From the NCBI GenBank assembly GCA_003255025.1, contig QANY01006266.1:875818-939817 (forward strand): DNA of 64,000 bases, in the 5' to 3' direction. This stretch comes from Datisca glomerata. Lineage: Eukaryota > Streptophyta > Magnoliopsida > Cucurbitales > Datiscaceae. The position numbers were made by a program, and so were the translations under genes. Each line of letters begins with the position of its first letter. Position 1 is the stretch's first letter. Under the pieces are notes generated by a model that saw nothing but the letters and a program-made list of their open reading frames with translations, ran no database searches and had not been told where the DNA came from. Below are positions 47,012-59,006 of the stretch, one piece after another.

Positions 47012-47457
47012 ATGATTCGTATTCTAACGTTATGGAGTATAACCAATCTTGTATCCTTAAGAGTTCCTTTTCTGGATCATCTATTAATAATGATCAAGAT
47101 TTTAGGATTGAAGAATTAAAACAAAAAATAAAATATTCTAAAAACTTGAATCCAAATATTATGCAGCAAGAATACAAACCTGATTAGGCAAGTCTAAATA
47201 AACATAATGATGACCTAAACAATCTTAATAAACGTAATAGGTTCAAAGATTCATATAATATGGATCAAAGAAAACTCATACTTGCTGAATGAAATGCATT
47301 CATGCAAAAATACAAAGTTAGCATATTTTTCCTTGATTATATCGAAGATATTTATGAGAAAAATATTAAAATAATTCTCAAATCTAAATGACTTTGATCC
47401 CAAAAGACGCATAATTAAACAATATAAACAGTAATTAGAGAGGGGGTATTGAGATGC
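47012..47457 (+). pseudogene. Viral ORF fragment
   Basis: Coding-like + strand text rich in Asn, Lys, Asp and Ser (for example DFRIEELKQKIKY) with at least four in-frame stops. It starts right at the LTR edge. The style matches the rest of the virus (AT-rich, Asn/Lys-heavy). Function not assignable. Confidence 0.5.
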
Positions 47458-48130
47458 AAGGAGATAAACAATAAAAATTATATTAACAAACACTAATTAC
47501 AAAAATTGTATTATGGTGTAAGATTAAATACTTACACAAACAGAGTTTATTGACAACAATACATTAGTGTTCCTGCTCACTAATTTATGTTGAAAAAAAA
47601 AGAAGAAAAGATTTACAAAAGAGGAGAAGAAGAAGAAAGCTTTGTTTCACAAAACAAGTTTTAGCTTTCAAATAGTAAAAGTTGTAAAATGAGTTCTGCT
47701 TCACAAATAGGAGAGACTACCTATTTATAGCTAAGAAAAGTGGAGTTCACCGGGAACCCATTACTTACCTGAACTATTCTATTCTACAAAAGTAAAAACA
47801 TTTTGCATGCCTACTCTTGTCTAATTTTGACTAAGAATAGTAAAAAGCATAAATAGTTACCTAATTATTTGACAACTAGTACAATGATTATAAAATGACA
47901 AATTTCAAAGAATCTTGATAATGGAAATCTTGACCTTTGTGTCTGCATGATTTGTTGAAAATGGTTGAGACTGTCGTTACTTTGATGGAGCCACTATTTT
48001 CTTTGATAATTGCTATCTCAGATTTTTCTGTCTTCATTGGTTGTGTTGCATTACTTGGTACTATTTGTTGGTATTTTTCTTAGGGAGAAATATTTGTCTT
48101 TTGATCTTAGTCATCACTGCTTAAATTGGT
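47458..48130 (-). promoter_or_regulatory. Inverted viral intergenic region with promoter and poly(A) signals
   Basis: The minus strand carries ctataaatag (47730-47721) and, downstream, aataaactctgtttgtgtaag around 47550. This TATA-to-AATAAA arrangement is expected of a pararetrovirus terminal redundancy. It points away from the viral coding region to its right. Ends match 53038-53140 and 53442-53610. Confidence 0.7.
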
Positions 48131-48132
48131 AC

Positions 48133-49990
48133 TAAAGATAGATCTACTGAGTCATCTTCCTCTGTTAAGGTAGTTAACCAAGGCAGTAGTTTAGAATCTA
48201 AGTCTGAAAAAATTGGTGAAATATTTCAAGAATTGAAAGTAATTAACCTAGATGATAATTCTGATTCAAAAAGCCATATGTCAGAATCAACCTATGAATC
48301 ATCCACAATGAGTGAATTTTCAAATATTAACAATATTGAAAAAACATTTACGATTTTAGAAATTAATAAATTAGAAAGAAAATGACATAAGAAACTCATG
48401 CCTCCTGACATTCAAATTATTGAGTCTTCTCTTGTTAATCAATTTTTCGTTTCTGCAGAAAAATTATATGAATGGAATATTGATAATCTTTCTGCACAGG
48501 AAGTCCTCAATAAATTACAACACATGGCAATGGTAGCTAACAACTATATTACCTCTCATAATTTATCTCATGAAGAAGTAATAAATCTTCTAGTCACATG
48601 ATTCACAGAAATGCTACATTGCTGGTGGGAAAAACATCTCACAGAAGAATCCAAAATTACCATTCTTTCAGCAGTTAAGATTAATGCTGAAGGAAACCTA
48701 ATTATTGGAAAAAACAGGATACAATACCTCATGTAATTAATACACTCCTTTATATAATAATTGAACACTTCATCGGTACACCAAGTAATATTACTCTGCG
48801 TATTCATGATCAATTAACAAATCTTAGGTGTCCAACTTTAAGTGATTTTAATTGGTATAAAAATATATTTTTATCCAGAGTTATGTCAAGGGATGATAGT
48901 AATCAACCATTTTAGAAAGAAAAATTTATTAATGGATTACCCAATCTATTTGCGCATAAAATAAGGATAGTCCGTAATAATTACTATAATACAAAAAGAA
49001 GGTTTTAAAATGTGTGTTGACATGAAAATCAACAAAAAAAATTAAAAAAGAAGGAAAATTGCTAAATATGAGTTAGGAAATTGTTGTGAGCAATACGGTT
49101 TACCCTCTATTACTCATTCTCAGAAAAATAGAAAAAATTTCCACTTAAGCCCTAGAAGGTCTCACAAGCCCTATAGAAAAAACTACCACAAACATAAGAA
49201 CAAAAGTTTTGATAAAATTTTTCTAAGAATAAAAATTTTGGTAAACATTTCTCTAGGAATAAAAATCATTTCAGAAAAAAGTTTAATAAAAAATTTGATA
49301 AAAGCAATATTACATGTATTATATGTGGTCAGAAAGGTCACCTTTCAAATACTTGTCAAGTTAAGAATAAAATTAATCAATTAAAAATTTATGAAGAAGA
49401 TAAACATGAATTGTTTAGAATCTTAGAAACAATAGATTATTATGATAGTGAAGATTTAGGAGAATATGAAACTCTTGAATCCTCTGAAACTGAATCTTCA
49501 AGTTCTGATAGTGATTCTCTTAACATCGTTATAGGGTGTAGGGATAGTTGTTGTAAAAAAAGTAATGTCTTAAATCAAAATTAAGAACAAGAAACCCTCT
49601 TGTTAGATTTAATTTGTAAAATTAAAAATTCAGAATTAAAACAAGATACCTTGAAAGACTTAAAAATGTAATTCTGAAAAAAGAAATTATTAAGTCTAAT
49701 AATAATAATAATAATACTACAAGTCTTTCACAAACCCTTGAAAAGTTCAATAGGGTAAAAGGAAAAGAAAAGGAAGTTACCTTACATGAACTTCAAAAGG
49801 AAATTAAAAATATCAAACTTGAAATAAAAGATTTAAAGAATTTAAACACTGAAATAAAGGAAGAATTAAATCTTTTAATAATAGAGAACCTAATCAGTAA
49901 ACAAGAATTTAGTGAACCAAGTAAATTATTTATTTCTGATAATGAGGTTGATGAACCTATTAACTGTCAAGACGATGAACATTTCATCTA
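48133..49990 (+). pseudogene. Viral coat-protein-like region with CCHC zinc knuckle
   Basis: Fragments with capsid character run from 48160 to about 49560. They include a helix-rich part (48398-48600), a basic Lys/Arg/His-rich stretch (49140-49300), the knuckle CIICGQKGHLSNTC at 49315-49356, and an acidic Ser-rich tail. A coiled-coil-like Lys/Glu/Leu region follows to 49990. Numerous stops (for example near 48384, 48600 and 48915). Confidence 0.65.
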
Positions 49991-50029
49991 AATTATTAAT
50001 CACATCAAAATAAAAAAAATGGCACATAA

Positions 50030-51475
50030 TAGTCGGAATAATTATTCAAGATTTTGATTCCACAACAATGGGTCTTGTGGATTTAGGAGCAGATTTGAAT
50101 TATATGCAGGAAGAACTAGTTCCAACCAAGCACTTCATGAAGAAAAAAGAATCTTTGTCTTATGGTACCCGTATGCATATTAATTATAAAATACCCACAA
50201 TCCATATTTGCTAAGACAATGTATGTTTCTTAACATCATTTGTCTTAGTAAAGAATATGACTGACAAAATTATCTTAGGTTTGCCATTCATTGCTCTGTT
50301 ATATCCATTTTCAACAGAGTATGATGGAATAATTACCTATGTCATGAATAAACCTACAAAAATTAAATTTCTTTCTTTTCCTCATAATGAAAAATTAAAA
50401 ACTCTAAAAGAAAAATCCATTTCTAATTCGATAAATCTCATTTCTTGTAAAGAAAAATAATTGTACTTTTTACAAAATGAATTACTTGAGTCCTGTAAAA
50501 AGGAAATTACAGAACTTCTCAATAAGAATATCATTAGAAGGAGTTCTTCATTTAGTAATCAAATATAAGCCTCTTAATAATATTTTGGAATGGATAAGAT
50601 ATCTAATACCAAACAAAAAGGACTTAATAAATAGACTTGGAGATGCAGTGGTATTCTCTAAATTTGATATGAAATCTGGATTTTGACAAATCCAGATAAA
50701 TGAAAGTGATAAATATAAAACAACATTTGTAACTTCATTTGGCCATTATGAGTGGAATGTAATGCCTTTTGGTCTTAAAAATACTCCAAATGAATTTCAA
50801 AATATAATGAATGAAATTTTTAACCAATTTATTGATTTCTCAATTGTTTACATTGATGATGTACTTATTTTCTCAAAAACAATAGAGCAACATTGGAGAC
50901 ACCTTGAATCATTTGTTAGGATAATAAAGCAAAATAATTTAACTATCTCTACAAGTAAAATTAATTTATTTCAATCTAAGGTTAGATTGTTAGGATTTGA
51001 AATACACCATTCTCTGATCTAACCAATTGATAGAGTAATATAATTTACTGACAAATTCCCCAATAAAATTTTAGATAAAACACAGTTGAAAAGATTTCTA
51101 GGATCTTTAAATTACATATATGACTTTTACGATAAAATAAGAATTGACTGTAAGCCTATCTTTGACAGGCTTAAAAAGAATCACATTCCATGGACAATTG
51201 TCCATACTGATTTAATCAAAAGAATTAAGGCCCATGTTAAGACACTTCCTTGTCTTGGAATTCCTATTAATAATTTTTTTAAAATTGTCCAAATTGATGC
51301 CTCTGAAATTAGATATGTAGGTATCTTGTTACAAATTTTTTTTGCAGAATCACCTGAACAAATTGTTAGGTTTACATTGGGGACATGGTCTCAATCACAA
51401 GTTAATTACAATATAATTAAGAAGAAAATCTTATCTATTGTATTATGCATACATAAATTCTAAGATGACTCGTTG
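50030..51475 (+). pseudogene. Viral protease-RT-RNase H region
   Basis: The protease has DLGAD near 50079, where the active site is normally D-S/T-G-A, so the Ser/Thr is lost. A second protease-like block is at 50257-50460 (IILGLPF). The RT spans about 50470-51030: KFDMKSGF, MPFGLKNTP, and YIDD at 50849-50860. The RNase H part is at 51080-51475. Stops at about 50684 and 51020 and frame losses make it inactive. The RT and the lack of an integrase identify a pararetrovirus rather than a Ty3 element. Confidence 0.8.
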
Positions 51476-53037
51476 AATCAGAAATTTTTGTTAAAAATTG
51501 ATGGTAAATATGCTAAGCATGTTCTAGAAAAAGGATGTTAAAAATATAACCTCCAAACAGATTTTTACTAGATGACAGTCCATATTTTTTATTTCGATAT
51601 TTAATTTATTAAAGGAATTAATAATTCAATTCCTGACTTTTTAACCCATGAATTTTTACAGGGGCAACATCACGATGGGGTCTAGGCCCCAGGCCTCAAA
51701 ACACGGAACTAAAGCGGAACCTTTAGTCCTACAATTGGCCCTTAAGGCCCAGATTAAAGAGAAGTCCTCTACTCCTAACCAAATGACAGTACTTAGGTCC
51801 ATCAAACCCAACTATTAATTAGCCCTGGTCAACCAATTTGACCCATTCGTAATTTCTCAGCCATTCGATGCCCAATTAGCAAATCAGCCAAGTACAAAAT
51901 ACAGAAAATCGTCTCCTTATCTTCACAAAAAACCAAGTAGGAATCTTTTTCATATTGAGCTCCCATTCACTCATCTGAAAAATCCTGCTGAAATAGAACA
52001 AGCACATTTTCTTCCTGTTTTTCATTTTGCCCCGGGGCATAGAGACAAAAATCTCAGTTTCTATAGAGACATTCTTTTAGAAACTAAATCTGTAAATATC
52101 AGCCCAATCAAGAATTGAGAAGGAAAGATCATCTATTACTCCTTTACATTCTCAAAATTCTAACATTGGAGGAATGGAAGGCCCATCCTCCAGGCCTGAA
52201 AAATCTTTTGAATAAAAAACAATACAATTATTTTGACTACATTGATGCTTGACATACAATTATCCTGCATCAAGACAGTACTTTATCCCACTCATGGTTT
52301 TTAAATTTCGAAAAGAATTTTAAAACTACTTTTGTAAAATGGTTCTTAAGGTGGTGGCCCGTTCACGGTCCTCTCTTAGAACCTCTCCCAATTGATCTAC
52401 AATAGAGTTTTGATTTATTTTTAAAATATTATAAGCCCTCACCAAATGAGGCTTCTTTTCCTCAATTACTTTGCTTTATAAATAAACTTAAATTACCATG
52501 GATTCCCAAGTGGCAATACTCAATAGAAAATGAAGTTCTCACCAGACAATATTGTGTGAAATGGTAGGATGAGTTCAATACCCAAAAAAATAAATACATC
52601 CATCAATCAAGAGTTTACAAAAAGCCACCCTAGCGTGAAGCTGGTCAACTCTTTTACCTAGGCTCCATTGAGAATAAATGAATCTACTAGCCCAGAACCA
52701 TAATCAAAATCATCCAAAGAATCCAAAGAATCCAGACCTAAATCAAAACCTGAATCACGACCCTCCTCAAAGGGTAAATCTAGGGCCACAAAAACAAAAT
52801 CTAAATCAAAGCAAGAATTAGTCCAAAATTTGCTTCTCCTGCTAGAAGACAATGACGATTCTGACTCTGGATCTTCAGTTGATTCAAATCACCCAATAAA
52901 ACCAAAATTCCTGAAAGGCCAGGCATCCAAGACTCTCCATCAACAATTGACAGACAGTCAAAATTTGAAAGGCTGCGTCTTACCCCAATGGGCCCATGAC
53001 GCATTTCAGGATTCACAAGATCCATTTGACAGTACCA
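51476..53037 (+). pseudogene. Viral 3' ORF remnant
   Basis: After RNase H the + strand keeps short coding-like stretches: LPFTHLKNPAEIEQ near 51960, WFLRWWPVHGPLLEPLP near 52340, LKLPWIPKWQYSIE near 52490, and an acidic Asp/Ser segment at 52830-52900. Stops are frequent. It fits the C-terminal polyprotein or inclusion-body-type region of a caulimovirid, not assigned further. Confidence 0.5.
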
Positions 53038-53610
53038 ATTTAAGCAGTGATGTCTAAGATCAAAAGACGAATATTTCTCCCTAAGAAAAATACCAACAAA
53101 TGGTACCAAGTAATGCAACATTATTAATTGAAATTGGGAATCTACTAGGTTCTCCTAGTTTCCAAGATTCATGATTTTAATTAAACTCTTTATTAAATGT
53201 TTTTCTTCCAGAGTTTCACTAGATTCAAGTTTATGAAGATCATCAACCTTATTCTCAATTTTGTCTAATTGCTTACCTATTGTAATTAGACTTTGGTTGA
53301 TGTAATTGATTTGTTCAACTAATTTTTTATTTGATTCTTCTTCCTTTGAAATCTTGAAAGGAGAAGCAGCGATTAAAGAATTTCTATGGTTAATGTCCTC
53401 GGAGAATGATTATGCAGGATTCATTTTACAACTCTTACTATTTGAGAGCTAAAACCTATTTTGTGAAACAAAGCTTTCTTCTTCTTCTCCTATTTTGTAA
53501 ATCTTTTCTTCTTTTTTGCTAATAAACTCTGTTTGTGTAAGTATTTAATCTTACACCATAATACAATTTTTGTAAGTACTGTTTGTTAATATAGTTTTTA
53601 CTCACTTAGA
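53038..53610 (+). promoter_or_regulatory. Right copy of the viral intergenic region, interrupted
   Basis: 53038-53140 and 53442-53610 match the reverse complement of 48130-48030 and 47705-47460. The middle, 53150-53440, lacks the TATA part of the left copy. It instead reads on - as a coiled-coil-rich peptide (for example LDKIENKVDDLHKLES), a displaced viral coding piece. aataaactctgtttgtg lies at about 53520. Confidence 0.7.
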
Positions 53611-54030
53611 CTAAAGTAGACGTGTACAATCTCGTATCCCCATGACCTCTAGATGACCATCAAAGGCTTTACTGCTTAAAGTTTTTGTGAATGGATCTGC
53701 CAGGTTGTTGACCGTCGATATGTGTGTTACTACAACATCTCCATGCTGAACAATCTCTCTGATGAGATGATACTTCCGTTCTATGTGTTTGGATCTTTTA
53801 TGGCTCATCGGTTCCTTCGCATTTGCTACAACCCCACTATTATCACAATAAAGTGTCATGGGCTTGTCAACATCTCGAATGACTTCTAGAGTCTTCAGGA
53901 ACTTTCTAAATAAGACAACCTTATTTGCAGCTTCATAAGCCACCACATACTCAGCTTCCATGGTAGAATAAGCAATGCAAGATTGCTTGATATTTCTCCA
54001 TATTATTGCTCCACCATTCCAAATGAACAC
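53611..54030 (-). pseudogene. Copia RNase H domain
   Basis: 139-codon frame with WRNIKQSCIAYSTMEAEYVV (usually S-x-x-E-A-E-Y), LYCDNSGVVANA, KRSKHIERKYHLIRE and the end NNLADPFTKTL. This is the best preserved part of the element. The stop is right at the junction with the viral insertion. Confidence 0.88.
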
Positions 54031-54039
54031 TGATCCTAA

Positions 54040-55085
54040 AACCTCCTGAAATCATTGTCTGCTTGGAAATCGGGGTCGGAATAACCTTTCATATTCAAGT
54101 CAGTTGCTGAATACACAAGCATGTAGTTCCTCGTTCTCCTAAGGTACTTGAGGATATGCTTGATGACATTTCAATGCTCGAGCTCAGGATTAGATTGGAA
54201 ACGACACACCACACCCACGGCGTAATAAATATCTGACCTAGTGTAAAGCATCGCATACGTGAGACGTCCTATGACTGAGGCATAAAGAATCTTTCTCACG
54301 TCTTCCTCTTCTTGAGGAGTCTTGTGAGACTGCTCCTTGGAGAGGCTTATTCCTAAAGAAAAGTCATCTGTTCTTGTAGTCTTGCATACTAAAGCGATCC
54401 ATCACCTTATAAATATAAAATACTTGAGACATTGCTAATTATCTATTTTTCCTATCTCGAAAGATGTGAATACCTAAGACAAAGACAGCTTCTCCAAGAT
54501 CCTTCATATCAAATTGCTTTGCAAGCCAAATCTTGACATCAGATAATTTTCCTACATCATTCCTAATGAGTAGAATATCTTCTACGTATAAGACTAGAAA
54601 AACTATCTTCCCTTCATGTATCAGCTTATACACACATGGTTCGCCACTAACTGTTCAAAACCAAAGTTCTTGACAGTTTAGTCGAATATGATATTCCACG
54701 ATCGGGATTCTTGCTTAAGTCTTTAAATTGACTTCAACAGTTCGCAAACCTTGCTCTCTTGGCCTTTCTCCATAAACCCGCCTGGTTCAGCCATATGAAT
54801 GCGTTCTTAAAGATTATCATTCAGAAATGCAGTCTTGACGTCCATCTACCAGCTTTCATAATCGGGGGCAACAACAATGGACAAGAAGATTCAAATGGAT
54901 TAAGCATGGCCACCGGCAAGAAGGTATCTTCGCAGTAAATACCTTCCTTTTGGGTGTAGCCCTTGGCTAGTAGCCTAGCTTTGAATGTCCCCACATTCCC
55001 TTCCGGACCTCTCCTTTTCTTATAAATTCATTTACACCCTATTTGAGAGTGTTGTTAAGGAATCTCCATAAGACATGCACCTGTC
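54040..55085 (-). pseudogene. Copia reverse transcriptase
   Basis: The frame 54633-54439 holds LYVEDILLIRND, where the usual YVDD is YVED, and KQFDMKDLGEA. Flanking RT text runs from about 55080 down to 54040 with frameshifts and stops, so only scattered blocks align. Confidence 0.78.
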
Positions 55086-55107
55086 AGGTTGTCTCACAAC
55101 CCTCCCA

Positions 55108-56100
55108 CTACATCGAGACTCCGTAGGCTCCGACCCCTGATGTGGTTATTTCATTACTGAATCGAGAACAAATCCTGATTGGGGGGTCGGTGTCCTCCCA
55201 ACTCAATAGTTCCTCTAACATAAGTGTGCTTCTCGGCTTCACACTTCTTGTATAGTCTTTCTCAAGAAAATGTGCATTTGTGCTAATGAATATTTTCTTG
55301 TCGGTCGGACTATAAAAGACGTATCCCTTCGTTCCTTTAGCATATCTTACAAACATACATAATTCTGATCGACTGGCCAGCTTGCCTGTCTTCAGTATCA
55401 GTACATGTGTCAAGCATCTCCATATCCTACGGTGGCTTACGGATGACTTTCATCCACTCCATCTTTCATATAGTGTGCTAAGCACCGTCTTTGACGGAAC
55501 TTGGTTCAGAATGTATGTTGTTGTTTCCAAGGCATATCTGCAGAACGAATCTGGGAGGGATGAGTAACTCATCATGGATCTAACCATATCCATTAGAGTT
55601 CGATTCCTTCTCTCTGACACACCATTATGTTCTGGTGTGCCAGGTGCTGTAAGCTGAGAAAGAATATCTTCCTCCTTAAGAAAATCTTTCAACTCTCCTA
55701 GCAAGTACTCTCCACCATGATCGAATCTTAGTATTTTGATTTGTTTCTCTGATTGCTTCTCAACCACATCCTTGTACTCTTTAAACTTTTCAAAGGTTTC
55801 AGACTTTTGGCGCATTTGATAAACATGTCCAAAACATGAGTAGTCATCATTGAAGGTTACAAAATATTTATAACCTCCATTTGCTTGGATATTCGATGGC
55901 CTACATATATAACTATATACGAGTTTGAGGCATTGAATGACTCTTTCACCCTTTACAAAAAATGTTCTCTTGGTCATTTTGCGTTCTATGCAGGATTCGC
56001 ATGTGGGTAGTGATCCCACACTTAAAGTTTGCAATTGACCATCCTTTGCAAGTCTTTTAATCATTCCTAGGCTAATGTGACCAAGACGCAAGTGACAAGT
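55108..56100 (-). pseudogene. Copia integrase and linker
   Basis: Frame 56091-55450: GAG-pre-integrase end (RLGHISLGMIKRL) with CESCIERKMTKR, the core with FNDDYS, then FDHGGEYLLGEL (normally DxGGEY) and PGTPEHNGVSERRNRTL with the catalytic Glu region. The frame then breaks. 55413-55108 continues CMFVRYAKGTKGYVFYSP and ISTNAHFLE, the usual segment between integrase and RT. Confidence 0.85.
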
Positions 56101-56104
56101 AGGT

Positions 56105-57148
56105 TAGATCGATTGAGTCACACTTCAACCTTTTACTATCAATTTGTAAATCGAATATTTACTTCAGTGTCACATATCATTGAAACTTTTAGTTTTACAT
56201 AGAATAAGTTATTTATCAACCGTGCAGTAGTAATTAAGCATTCATTTCTAAAAATATCAATGAAATTCATAGTGAATCCTTACTCAATTAAACTAGCTAC
56301 TGAAATAAGGGGTTTTTTTCCCAAAAAATCAGGATATAATAAACATCTCGTATAGCCAAAAAATTATTGTCAAATGACGATTTAATAGTTCCAACTAATA
56401 CAACCGATACCAGTGCTCCATTCCCCTAATGAAAGTTGAACTCGCCCTCGTCAAGCCTTCTGCTTTCGAGTTCTGCTTCTTAGATTTCTTCAGACCTCTC
56501 TTGCGTTTCTTTCTGGCGCCAAAGGTGGAAGGCTTACTTTCAGTAAAGTTTGTCTTTCTAGTTTTATTCTTGCCATTTAGAAACAGGGTCTCAGCAGCTT
56601 GCAACTCTTTCATAAGCTCTGGAAGCGAGTACCTCAACTTATTCATCACATAATTAAGTTTGAAGTTCTCAAAAGTATTTGACAGGGTCTAATGGATCAT
56701 ATCAACTTGAGTCTCGCCATCTATCTCAACACCCATGATCTCCATCTCATTTAGATAATATGAAAAGTATCATGTGTTATCTGACAAGAGTTTCATGTTT
56801 CATGCTGTAATTCATGAAGTTTCACACAACAACCTGTTTGCCTTGACGACCCTGATCCTCGAACATTTTGATGATGTTCAACATCATATCTGCAGTGGTT
56901 TCCATGTTCTAATGTTGTTGCAACACATTGCTAAAAGATGCCGAGATGTAACACCTGGCAATCTAATTAGAATGTATCCAAGAAACATAAGCATCATTTT
57001 TCTCTTGAATCATTTTGCATATCCCTATTTCTATATGGCATGTTGTAGGACAATGGTTGGTGAGCATGAACTTATGCTTTTGTACTGTTAATACGATATC
57101 AAGATTACGTTTCCAATCCACATAATTTTCACCAGTAAGTTTGTTCAC
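56105..57148 (-). pseudogene. Copia gag (and eroded protease)
   Basis: Starts MNKLTGENYVDWKRNLDIVL (the gag N-terminal W-x-x-x motif). It continues through VLQQQHQNMETTADMM and EDQGRQGKQ with stops, then 56649-56395 RYSLPELMKELQAAE followed by a basic Lys/Arg tail (KKRKRGLKKSKK). No clear CCHC knuckle or DSGA protease was seen in 56390-56105. Confidence 0.75.
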
Positions 57149-57149
57149 A

Positions 57150-58980
57150 TTTAAGATTGTTGAGAGTGGGGATAATTACATGATTACCGAAAATAATAAA
57201 TAAAGTGGTGTAAATAAATAAATCATTTATGAAAGTATGATGCATAATGTAAACACTTAAATATTAAAAAAATCTAATAAAAAATATTTCTTCCATGATG
57301 TTACGATCAATAATGTGAGTTTGTCTCATCTAAGGACAACACCTAAGCTACCTCATATAGTATCGAGACTCTTCTCGTTTGGTTAATGTTTCTCAAGATG
57401 TCACTACATCTAGCTTAACCAATCACCAATGATTTTGGTCACCCTTGTCCCATTGACTAGCTCCTATGAGAGATTCCAATGTGCTACAATCTAAGTGTTT
57501 AACCAACGCATCGGCTTTAATGTTTCTATGAACTAACAATCCGTCTAGGAACGGTCCTGCCTCACCACTTTCTTTACAAGTTTTAGCTTCTCACGCAACT
57601 CGATGACTCAAAATGACATGATTCCCAAGTTTCTACCACTGAAGAGAGGATCGCTAGGGCGACTATAAACCATTCCTCATGCCACGACCAAGTTTCAACA
57701 TGAACAACTCTCCCCCTTAGTTTTTGAAAAAACAAATTTTTCTTTGCTTTTTAAAAAACACAACTCTTTATAAATTTGAGAAAACAAGTTTTAAAAATTA
57801 TAAATTTTATAAAATTCGCATTGTATTTAAATTATAACCCATTATAAATTTAAACTATAATGATACATGTACATGCTACATGGCATTTTGATATTTACAT
57901 ATCTCTATTTCTATATGGCATGTTATATAATGATACAAGATTAATAATAAATTATTCATTCAAAATTAACTTCTCTATGCACATTTCTAATTACAACACA
58001 TAAAAAATAATAAATAAATTATAATAATTTTAAATACCAATCTTCATGGTGTATGTATTCTCTCCTTCTCCATCAGAAAGTCCCACCAATTTGTAACTCT
58101 TTACAAAAGTCCGGTCCCATTTTCAAAATTCAAAATTCAATTTAAAATTATTTTTTCAACATTTTTTACTTTGATAAATAAATATCAAGTAAATTAATCA
58201 ATTGTTTTAATTTTAAAAACAATTTATCAAATAAATTCAATTAATTAGTGTTGAAAAATTATCAAATTAAATAAAATTAATTTTTTGGGATTAGATTGAG
58301 TTTGGAATCAGATCCCAAATCTCTAAAAATTATTTGGGCCAAACAACCCTTATTTAGTCCAACACCTCAATAGGTTTGGTGGGTCCTTGCTAGCCCAATG
58401 GCTCAATAAGACCTTATGCACATTAGGGTTTCTAAAATCCTAAAGTTTCTTAAACTCAAAAGTTTCCAAAAACCCTAAGATTTCTTAAAGCCAAAGGTTT
58501 CTGAAAACCAAAGTTTACTAAACCCAAAGGTTTCCAAAATCTCTAGGTTTTCTAAACCCAAAAGTTTCCAAAACCTTAAGGTTTCCTAAATCCAAAAGTT
58601 TCAAAAACCTCAAGATTTCTTAAACCTTATGGTTTCCTAATCCATAATTAGGAAACCTACGGTGGCGAGCGGCGACAGAAAGCAGCTTCTGCGGTAGCGT
58701 GGGGTAGCATGCGATGACGAGGAGCGGCGGTGGCGGCAAATGGCAGATTTACATCGACTTTAAAGATACAACTTTTACAAAAATTAAATTATGTCAAATC
58801 GTATGCCTCAATTTCAGTGTACATCAATTCTAAAGTTGAAAATAACACACCTAGAGCCAATCAATTAGGATCCATTCATAAAAAATATTCAAATATGCTT
58901 TGAATCTACCATATAAAATATATGCCAATATCACAACATCCATTGATACATACGTCTAATCACTAAATATGCATAATCAA
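57150..58980 (-). other. Copia 5' leader
   Basis: About 1.8 kb without ORFs between the PBS and gag. Contains the short repeat array at 58430-58640. Confidence 0.55.
58430..58640. repeat. Short-period repeat, ~34 bp
   Basis: Repeated aaaccctaaggtttcctaaa / cccaaaagtttccaaaacc units, six or seven imperfect copies. It is made of complementary words (aaacct and aggttt), so it could fold. Confidence 0.75.
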
Positions 58981-58982
58981 GA

Positions 58983-59000
58983 ACCCAAGACTCTGATACG
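58983..59000 (-). other. Copia primer-binding site
   Basis: The minus strand reads gtatcagagtcttggg, close to the initiator-tRNA-Met complement used by most plant Copia elements (TATCAGAG core), 6-8 nt inside the right LTR. Confidence 0.7.
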
Positions 59001-59006
59001 AATTAT

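Larger units (their letters stand above)
47012..53610 (+). mobile_element. Endogenous pararetrovirus (Caulimoviridae-related), rearranged and inactive
   Basis: It reads + for most of its length: a coat-type CCHC region, aspartic protease, RT with YIDD, RNase H, and a downstream ORF. It is a mosaic. An intergenic/promoter segment is present twice in inverted orientation (47458-48130 and 53038-53610), and a minus-strand viral coding piece lies inside the right copy. No integrase is present, as expected for this family. Every ORF has in-frame stops. The genus is unresolved; a solendovirus- or petuvirus-like relation is a guess. The movement protein region is not recognised. Confidence 0.8.

Noticed and set aside
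47012..53610. Ty3/Gypsy retrotransposon
   Set aside because: RT and protease lie in the usual order, but there is no integrase or LTR pair, and a promoter/poly(A) intergenic region is present, as in caulimovirids.
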